Assembly (NCBI RefSeq): GCF_018070345.1
Contig: NZ_JAGPXX010000004.1
Span: 266,103-330,102 of the forward strand
Length of the DNA: 64,000 nucleotides
From: Streptomyces sp. F63
GTDB lineage: Bacteria > Actinomycetota > Actinomycetes > Streptomycetales > Streptomycetaceae
Direction: 5' to 3'
Within the stretch, counting starts at the first letter, position 1; every line of letters starts with the position of its first letter. This document shows positions 54,083 to 62,400 of the stretch, piece by piece. The notes beneath the pieces are model-generated. The model saw only the letters and a list, made by a program, of their open reading frames with translations. It had not been told where the DNA came from and searched no databases. The position numbers and the translations under genes were made by a program.

Positions 54083-55459
54083 TCACGGCCGCGGGGCGGC
54101 CGCGGCCAGCCGGGCGGCGATCTCCCGGACGGAGGCCAGGAGCTGGGCGGGTTCCCGGTCGAGGTCGAGGCTGTGCTGGTAAACGCGCAGACCGCGTCCG
54201 CCCGGCCCCACCGCCGTGCCCCGTATCTCGTGGAGGCGTTCGGGCCGCCGTCCGGCCGCGTACACCAGGTGCGCCTCGCGCAGGCCGAGCGCGGTGGCGT
54301 AGGCGAGGGCCTGGTACAGGTCGTCGTTGGGGAGCGCCCCGGCCTCGCCGGTCTTGTACTTGGCGTCGGCGACCGCGAGCGGGGTGCGGCCGTCGCCGGT
54401 GCGGACGACGAGGTCGGGGCGCATCCGTACGAGGCCCGCCGTGTCGAGGTGGTGGGGGTCCTGGAGGCGCGCGGTCAGGCCGCGCTCCCGGAGGGCCTCG
54501 CGCAGGGCGACGGTGACGAAGTCCTCGAACAGCTGGTTCATGTCGAGCAGGAAGCCGTCCACCGCGAGCCGCAGGGCGGGCCGGTAGCGGGAGTTGAGGC
54601 GGGACGGCTGCCAGCGGGGCAGCTCCTGCCCCCGTACCAGCGGCAGGGCGTCGGCGAGCAGGACGCGCTGCCGGGCGAGGCGCCGCCGGACGGGGCCGGG
54701 GACGCCCGGCAGCCGCAGCAGCCGCTCGGCGGCGGCGCGCAGGATGCGGTTCTCGGCGGTGTCGGCGGTGTACGCGTCGTAGGCGATCTCCACGGGCGGC
54801 GTGCGCCCGAAGTGCCGGCGGATCTGCTCGGCCTCGCGCAGCCGCCCGCGCACCACCCGTGCGGATTCCTCGGCTTCCCGGTAGCCGTGGAGGACGCCCT
54901 GCCGCAGCGCCGCGTCGGTCTGCCGCTCCACGGCGTGCGCGAGCGCGGGGACGACGTCGTCGTACGCCCCGGTGTCGACGGTGCCTTCCCGGCTGTCGCG
55001 CCAGGCGCGGGCCGGGTCGAGACCGAAGCCGAGGAGGAAGAACAGCCGGCGCACGGGCGTCTTGGGCATGATCCGTACGACCGGGCCGCCGCCCGGCGCG
55101 CGCACGGCGCCGACCCGGTGGCCCGCGCGCAGCAGCCAGTGCCCGTCCCGGCCGGGGCCGGGATCGGGGGTGACGCTCCGCAGGATGCCGGAGGCGGCCA
55201 GGGCCCGCCCGGCGTCCGCGCCCAGCGGGACGGAGACGGCGGGGCCGTATTCGCGCAGCGTGACCTCGCGGGGCGCGGGCCCGGGCAGCGTCACCTCGCG
55301 GGGCGTCACCTCGCGGGGCGCGGCCTCATGCCGCACGGCCTCGCCGGGCATCGCGCCGCCGGGCTGCGCGCCGCCGGGCCGCGTGCTGACGGGCTGCACC
55401 GCCTCGCGCGGGGCAGCCTCGCGCGGTGTCTCCCCCGCCTCCGCCCCGGGTGCCGTCAC
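54083..55459 (-). CDS. mcrC: McrC-type subunit of a modified-DNA restriction system
   Basis: This 458-residue protein has an N-terminal EVE/McrC-like start (LREYGPAVSVPLGADAGRAL) and a middle region including PKTPVRRLFFLLGFGLDPAR. The C-terminal PD-(D/E)XK nuclease has RMRPDLVVRTGDGRTPLAVA (Asp) and DAKYKTGEAG (Asp-x-Lys). McrC normally binds the GTPase McrB and cuts DNA containing methylcytosine. The GTG at 55459 overlaps the stop of the mcrB stub (GTGA), the usual coupling. The first 85 residues contain PREVT/PREAA repeats from a 15-bp direct repeat (about 55260-55320). Alone it is probably inactive. Confidence 0.82.
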   Translation of the reverse strand: MTAPGAEAGETPREAAPREAVQPVSTRPGGAQPGGAMPGEAVRHEAAPREVTPREVTLPGPAPREVTLREYGPAVSVPLGADAGRALAASGILRSVTPDPGPGRDGHWLLRAGHRVGAVRAPGGGPVVRIMPKTPVRRLFFLLGFGLDPARAWRDSREGTVDTGAYDDVVPALAHAVERQTDAALRQGVLHGYREAEESARVVRGRLREAEQIRRHFGRTPPVEIAYDAYTADTAENRILRAAAERLLRLPGVPGPVRRRLARQRVLLADALPLVRGQELPRWQPSRLNSRYRPALRLAVDGFLLDMNQLFEDFVTVALREALRERGLTARLQDPHHLDTAGLVRMRPDLVVRTGDGRTPLAVADAKYKTGEAGALPNDDLYQALAYATALGLREAHLVYAAGRRPERLHEIRGTAVGPGGRGLRVYQHSLDLDREPAQLLASVREIAARLAAAAPRP

Positions 55460-55575
55460 GGGTGCTGCTCGCGCAGGGCGTCGAGGCCGTAGCGGGCGGC
55501 GACGTCGATCCCCTCGCCGTAGTGGTACTCCTCCAGGAGCGGCAGGATCTTGGTGACGATCAGCCGGTGGGGGAA
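55456..55575 (-). pseudogene. 3' stub of mcrB (AAA/GTPase partner), truncated
   Basis: Reading the minus strand into mcrC gives PFPHRLIVTKILPLLEEYHY, then GEGIDVAARYGLDALREQHP and a stop that overlaps the mcrC start. This resembles the C-terminal helices of the ATPase normally encoded directly upstream of mcrC. Homology ends at about 55575, where an unrelated plus-strand coding fragment begins, so the rest of the gene has been deleted or replaced. Confidence 0.6.
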
Positions 55576-55818
55576 TGGAAACGGTTCGACCGGGTGGTCT
55601 GGGTGCCGCTGCGGGACGGCCAGGCGTTCGGCGTGGAGTTCCGCGACCCCGCCGCGTTCGCCAAGGTTTTCGGCGCCTTCGCAGTCGCGGCGTGCGGAGG
55701 GCCCGACAACGTCCGCGCGCGGGCCGCAACGGAGACCTACCCGGAGCCGCGCCCGATCCGGCCCCGTCCCTCCGGCGACGCGGGCTCCTCGCCGGACTTC
55801 CTGGACATCTTCGGCTGA
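55574..55818 (+). pseudogene. C-terminal fragment of an unidentified protein
   Basis: This plus-strand frame encodes EWKRFDRVVWVPLRDGQAFG, then VEFRDPAAFAKVFGAFAVAA, ending in PRPSGDAGSSPDFLDIFG. It looks like real coding sequence with Streptomyces codon use, but it begins abruptly at the end of the mcrB stub and has no ribosome site. An in-frame GTG at 55567 could make an 83-residue product. I read it as the 3' part of a gene cut by the same rearrangement. The family is not recognised. Confidence 0.4.
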
Positions 55819-55946
55819 CAGGCCGAATCGCCGGCAACATGCCGTCAGTGCGCAGCCGGCCGGCCCAGTGTGGCAAGAAGGAAGCTCTATCGGGGACTGA
55901 CGGATCGGTTGCCGGTCCCCTCAGCTCTCCTGGAAAGGGGTGGAGA

Positions 55947-56135
55947 ATGATGAGGTTCTCCGGTGAGAACAACAGGTTCCCGAGGATGTGGCTCGTCGCC
56001 TCTTTCCTCTTCGCGCTGTTCCTCGTCTTCCTGATGATCTTCCAGGGCATGCACGGCGCGTGGGTGGGGTTGGCTGCCCTCTCCGTATTCTGGGCCATGG
56101 CACTCCACGTGACCGGCTCCCCGGGAAGCCGCTGA
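55947..56135 (+). CDS. Small two-helix membrane protein
   Basis: This 62-residue protein has helices MWLVASFLFALFLVFLMIF (about 14-32) and AWVGLAALSVFWAMALHV (about 38-55). The ATG at 55947 is preceded by GGAAAGGGGTGGAG, a strong ribosome site, and is followed by a second in-frame ATG. It ends 9 bp before the next membrane-protein gene, so the two are co-transcribed. No family is recognised. Confidence 0.6.
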   Translation: MMRFSGENNRFPRMWLVASFLFALFLVFLMIFQGMHGAWVGLAALSVFWAMALHVTGSPGSR

Positions 56136-56144
56136 CGGCCCGCC

Positions 56145-56618
56145 ATGACGTCCTCGTATCCCGCCGCCCTGCCCCTGCTGCTCGGCATCGTCGCCGCCGC
56201 TGTGACCGCCTTCGGTCTCATCGGGTACGGCCTTCCGGCGATCGGCCGGGGGGCCGTGGCGCGCGGTGGCGCCGCGCTCTCCGGAGCCACCGCCGCACTC
56301 GCCTGCGCCTGGGGCCTGCTGTCGCTCGTCCTGGACGAGAGCGGCACCGCCCAAGCCTGCCAGAACGCGAACCCGTCGCTGTACGGGCAGGTCAGCGGCC
56401 ACAGCGTGTCCTACCTGCCGCCTGCCCTCACCTGCCGTACGTCGTCCGGCGGTTCCTATCGGGCGGCCGTACCGGGCTATGTCACGCCGGTGATGACGGT
56501 CTGTGCGGTGATCGCGGTGATCGCGGTGATCGCGGTGACGCTTGCCCTGCTCGCCGTCGCCGAACACCGCCGGTCCGCGGCCAACGCCCTCGCACACCGC
56601 CGGCGGAACCCGGCCTGA
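56145..56618 (+). CDS. Membrane protein, unknown function
   Basis: This 157-residue protein has about four hydrophobic segments: LLLGIVAAAVTAFGLIGYGL, LSGATAALACAWGLLSLVL, a loop with cysteines (QACQNANPS and PALTCRTS), and a final helix VMTVCAVIAVIAVIAVTLAL. The last helix contains three exact 9-bp units, GTGATCGCG at 56508-56534, repeating Val-Ile-Ala. The ATG at 56145 lies 9 bp after the small membrane protein. The two loop cysteines could form an external disulphide. Function is unknown. Confidence 0.6.
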   Translation: MTSSYPAALPLLLGIVAAAVTAFGLIGYGLPAIGRGAVARGGAALSGATAALACAWGLLSLVLDESGTAQACQNANPSLYGQVSGHSVSYLPPALTCRTSSGGSYRAAVPGYVTPVMTVCAVIAVIAVIAVTLALLAVAEHRRSAANALAHRRRNPA

Positions 56619-56901
56619 CGCGGCTCCGCACGCGGCCCCGGAGACCGGCGAAGCCGGGATCTCCGGGATACCGCTCGCCGCCCCGCTGTCCGTCACCCGG
56701 GAGCACCTCAAGGAGTCGCTGCGCCTGGTGGCGGCCGTCCTCGCCGCTCTGGGCGCGGCGCTGGCGGTCCATCCGCTGCTGCCGCTCCTCGGTGCGCCCG
56801 AGTTCCTGCGCCCGTGGTGCTATGTGACCGCCGCGCTCGTCCCCGGCCTCCTGATCGCCGGCCCGCTCCGCGTCATCTCCTACCTCAGCCTCGCCCCCTG
56901 A
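56542..56901 (+). CDS. Possible small membrane protein (low confidence)
   Basis: The C-terminal two thirds (TREHLKESLRLVAAVLAALG, then LLPLLGAPEFLRPWCYVTAA and a second hydrophobic stretch) look like a genuine two-helix protein. The first 40 codons overlap the preceding gene in another frame and look spurious, and no good internal start is visible. It may be a small gene with an unusual start or a fragment of a longer gene. Confidence 0.35.
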   Translation: MPCSPSPNTAGPRPTPSHTAGGTRPDAAPHAAPETGEAGISGIPLAAPLSVTREHLKESLRLVAAVLAALGAALAVHPLLPLLGAPEFLRPWCYVTAALVPGLLIAGPLRVISYLSLAP

Positions 56902-57204
56902 TCCACCGGACACCGGCCAAACGGCGCTGGGAAAGCGGCCGTTGGGTCGGGCACGGCGCCCGGGAGCCGGGTACGGGCGGATCAACCACGGACCGCGAAC
57001 TGTACGAGGATGCCGCTCACCGGACATCTGCCGACAGCGCGCCGGGGAGGTCAGCCCCCGGCTCGAAGGCGTCCCGAATAGGGCGCCTTGTCGGGATTCC
57101 CCCCGCGCCGAATACTGTGTTGAAGTCGTGTCGGCCCGTGGTTAGAGTGCGGAGGTCGTGCGAATTGGCATGGACTGCTCAACGCTTTCATTGACGGGGG
57201 ATCC
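56902..57204. promoter_or_regulatory. 303-bp upstream region with a candidate promoter (57120-57148)
   Basis: Before the secreted-protein run, TTGAAG (57120-57125) and TAGAGT (57143-57148) are spaced 17 bp apart, a plausible HrdB-type promoter. Transcription would begin near 57155, about 50 bp before the lipoprotein GTG. The remainder of the stretch has no gene. The sequence is AT-richer from about 57100 on. Confidence 0.5.
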
Positions 57205-57702
57205 GTGCATTTACGCACCGTGCTTCAGGCCACCGCTGCCGTCCTGGCCCTGCTGACGGCAGGGTGCGGCACGGAGAGCGGGAACGACGGCACCGCCGAC
57301 GCCCCTCCCACGGTGGCCGAGTCCGCCGGGGCCACTGCCACGCCGCCGGAGAAGACACCCGGCCCCAGCACTCCGCCGCAGGAGTCGGACCCGGTGCCGT
57401 CGTTCTCCCAGGACGGCACGACGCGCATTCTGCGCTACGGCGATGTGGAAGTGAAGGCCACCCCCAGGGAGAACGGCGTCTTCACCACGGTCACCGTGCA
57501 CAACGACACGGACGAATCCGTGAATTACGACATCGTTGTCAGCATCGGGAACGGCGTCGACTGGGTCGCGACCAGCACCTTCCGCCTCTACGGCGTCCCC
57601 GCCCACGGCGGCAAGAGCGAATCCGAGAGCGTGGGAGGAACTCATCTCGGGCCCATTCCGCAGCGACCGAAGATCTACATCGACAGAATCTCGACCTACT
57701 GA
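57205..57702 (+). CDS. Lipoprotein, unknown function
   Basis: This 165-residue protein has a lipobox signal (LQATAAVLALLTAGCGTES) and a Thr/Pro-rich spacer (about 25-65). A beta-sandwich-like domain follows (RYGDVEVKATPRENGVFTTV, TVHNDTDESVNYDIVV), resembling FxLYD-type domains. The GTG at 57205 has GGGGGATCC upstream. It is the first gene in a same-strand run of exported proteins ending with the 1,516-residue nuclease-domain protein. Only 13 bp separate it from the next gene. Function is unknown; a surface anchor or accessory for its neighbours is an inference. Confidence 0.7.
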   Translation: MHLRTVLQATAAVLALLTAGCGTESGNDGTADAPPTVAESAGATATPPEKTPGPSTPPQESDPVPSFSQDGTTRILRYGDVEVKATPRENGVFTTVTVHNDTDESVNYDIVVSIGNGVDWVATSTFRLYGVPAHGGKSESESVGGTHLGPIPQRPKIYIDRISTY

Positions 57703-57715
57703 TGAGGAGAAGCCG

Positions 57716-58237
57716 GTGCAGAACCTTTCCCTGCGCCCCGTGCTCAGGACTTCATGCGCCGCCCTCGTTTCCGCCGCCGCCGTGGTGGCGGCAGCGGTCC
57801 CCGCGCAGGCCGCGGAGTACAAAGTGACGGACAACTGCGGTGTCCCATGGATCAACTGCACCGAAGGGGACATCTTCCTCTTCTACAACTCGAAGGCGTA
57901 CTCGTACAACGCGGACGGCTCGAGATACGTGACGAGCTGGTCGAAGTTCTACGGCAACGTCAGCGACTACTGGGGCACCAGCCGGTACCAGGGCTCCAGC
58001 CTGAGCACCTACCGCTACGTCTTCAACGAGAACGGCAGCGGCTCCTGGCAGTACATGAAGAACAACGCGGCGTCCGTCATGAACTGCGCGCCCGACGACA
58101 ACTACCGCGTCTACTACAACTCCGGCTACGGCGGCACATCGCAGTACTTCGGCAAGAACGGCCCGTACGGGGATTGCAACCACACCGATCTGATCTCCGC
58201 CCTGAAGAACAACAACGCGTCCCAGCACTTCGCCTAG
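57716..58237 (+). CDS. Secreted I36-like/crystallin-fold small protein
   Basis: This 173-residue protein has a signal peptide cut after AQA (about 32). The mature part is rich in Tyr, Asn, Ser and Gly. NNAASVMNCAPDDNYRVYYN and GYGGTSQYFG resemble the Greek-key motifs of the peptidase-inhibitor I36/SMPI family. Four cysteines (CGVPWINC, NCAP, DCNH) could form two disulphides. It may inhibit a protease or bind a partner secreted from the same operon. The GTG at 57716 follows GAGGAGAAGCC. The assignment is by motif pattern only. Confidence 0.6.
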   Translation: MQNLSLRPVLRTSCAALVSAAAVVAAAVPAQAAEYKVTDNCGVPWINCTEGDIFLFYNSKAYSYNADGSRYVTSWSKFYGNVSDYWGTSRYQGSSLSTYRYVFNENGSGSWQYMKNNAASVMNCAPDDNYRVYYNSGYGGTSQYFGKNGPYGDCNHTDLISALKNNNASQHFA

Positions 58238-58315
58238 CCATCGGCCGGAAACCGGCCCGGAAGATCGTCCGGGAACCCGCCTGAACCCGCCTGAACCCGC
58301 CTGGAAAGAGGCAGC

Positions 58316-59320
58316 ATGAATCCCCGCAGGAAGGCGCTCGTTCTTATGGCCGTCGCCACGACCGGCCTGATGACCGCCTGTTCCTCCAGCACGGCCGCGG
58401 ACGCGTCGCCGGCGAGCGCGGACCGGCAGATCGTCGACAAGAGCATCTGGCCCGAGGAGATCCCCGTCACGGGACTGACGAAGGGTCTGAAGCTGCCGCT
58501 GGAGGAGTACATGCTCTCCTACGCCGACACCGTCGCCATCGATGAGGCCAAGAACGCCCTCCAGAAACAGTGCATGGCCGAGTACGGGTTCACCGTCGAC
58601 TTCCCCAAGCCCGGCGCGAATCCGCCGCCCAGCAACAACGACGCCAACATCGAGCGCCGCTACGGCATCACCGACGAGACGGTGGCCAAGACGTACGGCT
58701 ACGGCATCCCCGAGGAGCTGACGCACCACGTCGACCAGCCCCAGCAGGAGCTGTCGGACGTCGAGGTCGAGGTGCTCACCGGGCACACCAAGCCGGAGGA
58801 GGCCGCGCTGCCGGAGGGCGCCGAGGCGGGCGGGTCGTACTTCGTCGCGCCGCCCAGGACGAAGCCCGCGCGGGCCGAGCACAACGGCAAGAAGCTCCGC
58901 GAGGGAGGCTGCGCGGGATGGAGCGACGAGCAGCTCGGTGTGTCCCAGCAGGAGGCCGACGCGTTCACGGTGAGCGACCTGAACGGTGACAGCCTGGTGG
59001 CGACCCAGCAGTCCGAGCCGGTCCGGACCGTCATCGAGGACTGGTCGGCGTGCATGAAGACGAAGGGGCACGCGGGTCTGGCCGACCCGTACAAGGCGAT
59101 GGACGCGGGACTTGCCCTCGACAAGGACGGCAAGGCGACCGCCGAGTCCATCCGGATGGCCCTGGACGACATCGCCTGCAAGGAGAAGACCGGTCTGGTG
59201 AAGGTCTGGTTCGACGAGGAGTCGAAGATCCAGCGCCGGCAGATCAACGACAACAAGGCGAGGCTGGACGCGGCGAAGGCGTCGAAGAAGGCCGTGCTCG
59301 CCAAGGCCGACGCGCGGTAG
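58316..59320 (+). CDS. Large lipoprotein, unknown function
   Basis: This 334-residue protein has a lipobox (MAVATTGLMTACSSS) and a mature part with no recognised domain. Cysteine-bearing helical segments (ALQKQCMAEYGF, GGCAGWSDEQLG, WSACMKTKGHAG, DDIACKEKTG) recur, suggesting two disulphide-linked repeats. It ends in a Lys/Ala-rich helix. The ATG at 58316 follows GGAAAGAGGCAGC. Upstream (58270-58302) is a 10-bp CTGAACCCGC triplication. Same-strand spacing to its neighbours (78 and 96 bp) supports a shared transcript. Confidence 0.65.
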   Translation: MNPRRKALVLMAVATTGLMTACSSSTAADASPASADRQIVDKSIWPEEIPVTGLTKGLKLPLEEYMLSYADTVAIDEAKNALQKQCMAEYGFTVDFPKPGANPPPSNNDANIERRYGITDETVAKTYGYGIPEELTHHVDQPQQELSDVEVEVLTGHTKPEEAALPEGAEAGGSYFVAPPRTKPARAEHNGKKLREGGCAGWSDEQLGVSQQEADAFTVSDLNGDSLVATQQSEPVRTVIEDWSACMKTKGHAGLADPYKAMDAGLALDKDGKATAESIRMALDDIACKEKTGLVKVWFDEESKIQRRQINDNKARLDAAKASKKAVLAKADAR

Positions 59321-59416
59321 ACGACGCTGCGGACGACGCGCTGCCGGACAGCGCGCAGAGACGGCACGCAGGACGACGCGCAGTGAATGACGCTCAGTCG
59401 ACGACAAAGGATGCCT

Positions 59417-62400
59417 GTGAGACACCCGCACACGCGTTGGCGTGTTCCCATCACCACCGTGATGGCGATCGCGCTGGCGTTACCCCTGAGCCTGCCCGCG
59501 CAGGCAGCCGCCCCCACGCCGCCGGACGACGCGGCCCAAGGCTGGGCCGGCCAAGCCGATGCCGAACCGCACCGGAAACCGGACGAGAAGCCGGAGCCGA
59601 AGCCGCGTTCCGTCGCCAAGGGCGACCGCACGGCGGTGCTCGGCCCCGGCCACTCGGCGTCACAGGACACCGCGTTCACCACGTCCGGGGACGGCACCGG
59701 CTTCCATCTCCTCGTCGCCGACGAGCGCGACGGCTACGCGTGGAAGGCCGCCGCGACCCTGTCCGAGGACGGCTTCGACGCCGACACCTGGATCGGCAAC
59801 GCCTGTCGGACCGGGTCCGGGAAGTACGCGGCCGTCGCCTACGCGCCCCGCGCCTTCACCAACAAGCCCGAGCTGATGGTGCGGGGAGCGTTCACCGCCG
59901 TCGTCGATCTCGGCAGCGGCGAGGTCACCAAGCTGCCGTTCACCGCGTCCCTGGCCCACTTCTCCCCCGGCTGCGGCACCGGCCGGGACGCGGTGTTCAC
60001 GCAGCTCTCCTGGGACGGCGACGCCGCACAGAAGACCCGGCTGATCAGCGTTGACGCGGCCACGGGCAAAGCCTCCCGGGCGGTGTCGTTCCCCGGGCAG
60101 GTCACCTCCGCCGTCCCCACCCGGGACGGCATCGTCGCGGCGCACGGCAACAAGCTGGTGCGGATCAACGGCAGCAGGGAGCGGGTGCTGGCCGCGGCCA
60201 CGGCGGTGCCGTTCCAGATCACGGCCGACGGCGACGGCGGCGTCACCTTCATCGACCGGCAGCCGGAGAAGACGGACGCCGAGACGGTCAGTTGGGCGAA
60301 GCACCTGACCAGCCGCCAGGTAGAGGCCGGCAGGACAGCCACGCCGGTCACCGTCGCCTCCGGGCGGCTCCGGGACTGGGACTTGACGGGCACCCCGTCG
60401 GGGCAGGTCTTCATCACCGGCAAGGCGGCCGGGAAGGGCGGTCTGCCGGACAAGGTGCGGAACCCGGGCCGTCTCGCCAAGGGCGCCCGCATGTCCAGCC
60501 TCGGTCACGCCGCCGTCTCCACCACCTGGGCGGACGGAAAGACCAGCCTGATCACCCCCAGCGAGGCCGACGCGGTCCGCGACGCCCGCACCACGCTGCG
60601 CGTGCTCGCCACCGGGAAGACCGTCACCCTGGACGTCACCCCGAAGGCCGCCGGCGGCAACGCCCGCACCGGGCGGGACCCTTCACCGGCCCTGGGACTG
60701 ACGACGGCACCACAGCGCGAGCCGGGGCAGCCGGGCGGGCCGAAGCCGCAGGGAGGCGCCGCGCCGCTCGCCGCAGGCGGCATGTCCGCGCAGACGGTGC
60801 GCACCCAGCCCCTCGCCGGACGGGCGGACAGCCCGTCCGAGGGCACGGACGAGCGTTACTGCGGTGTCGCCCGCAACGATGTCAGGAAGCAGGCGTTCCA
60901 GCCCACTCCCCGGCAGGTGGAATGGGCCGTGGACCAGGCCGTTGTCGGTGAACTGAACTTCTACCGCTCGCCGAACTGGAAGAACACCGGCATGGGCGGC
61001 TATCAGCCCCAGGGCGGTCTGTTCCCGGCGACGGTGCTGGCCGGTGACCCCAACGGCACCCTCGACAACGAGGACCCCGACGTCACCGACCGCTGGCACA
61101 TACCCTCGCAGGTGATGCTCGGCGTCACCGCGCAGGAGTCCAACATGTGGCAGGCCACGCGGTTCGCCGTCCCCGGTGTGACCGCCAACAGCCTCATCGG
61201 CAACTACTACGGCACCCAGTACACCTCCGACGGCACGCAGGCCGACCCGTGGCGGATCAACTTCTCCGAGGCCGACTGCGGCTACGGCATCACCCAGGCC
61301 ACCGACGGCATGCGGCTGTCCGGCAAGGAGAAGGACGGTGAGACGGCGCTGTCCACGTACACCCAGGAGGCCGTCGCGCTGGACTACACCGCCAACATCG
61401 CCTACGGCGTGCGGATCCTCTCGGACAAGTGGAACCAGACCTACCGGGCCGGCATGAAGGTCAACGACGGCCACCCGCAGTGGATCGAGAACTGGTTCTT
61501 CGCCCTGTGGGCGTACAACTCCGGCTTCTACCCGAACGCCGACGCCGGCGGGCACAAGGGGCTGGGCTGGACCAACAACCCGGCCAACCCGCTGTGGAAG
61601 GCCAACCGCGTACCCTTCCTGCAGAGCGCCACGGACCCGGCCCGGGACGACTACAGCCATGCCGCGCACCCGCAGGACTGGCCGTACCAGGAGAAGGTCC
61701 TCGGCTGGGCGGCGCGCCCGATCTCGGCGATGTTCGCTCCCGGCGACTTCCGGCCCGGCTACCTTGCCGCCTGGTGGAACAGCAACGCGGACCGCAGCAC
61801 CGTCAAGCCGCCGCTCGATCTCTTCTGCGACGCCTCCAACGACTGCGACCCGTCCAAGATCGGTGACAACGACTCCAACGATCCCGGCCTGGGCGCCTGC
61901 GAGCTCGACGCGGGCGACTCCGGGAGCAACCCGCACTGGCTGCACTGCTGGTGGGACAAGCCGGCCGAGTGGAAGAACTGCGACACCGGGGCCGAGTGCG
62001 GGCACCAGGTGCACCGCTTCAACACCTCGTATCCGGAACAGCCGGACGCCAACTCCTATCCGCCGCGCTGCTCCAGCGGCCTGCCCTCGAACGCGCTGGT
62101 CGTGGACGAGCTGCCCGACGGCACCACGCCGGCCGGATCGGACGCGCGCGGATGCGGGGCGGTGAAGTCGGACGGTACGTTCAGCTTCAGCTACCGGCCC
62201 TCCGACATCACCGACGCCGACACCGGGGAGACGATCACCACCTATCCGGGGAAGATCGACACGCACCAGATCGGCGCGGCCTACGGCAACCACTTCTGGT
62301 TCACCCACACCCGCTCCCCCGAGACGTATCCGGAGCCCGGTGACCGCATGAAGGTGACGGGCACCTGGACGCTCGGGAGCCGGATCACCTCCCACGACGG

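Noticed and set aside
57751..59431. Long minus-strand frame opposite the secreted-protein genes
   Set aside because: Signal peptides, lipoboxes and ribosome sites support the plus-strand genes; the minus frame is a shadow.
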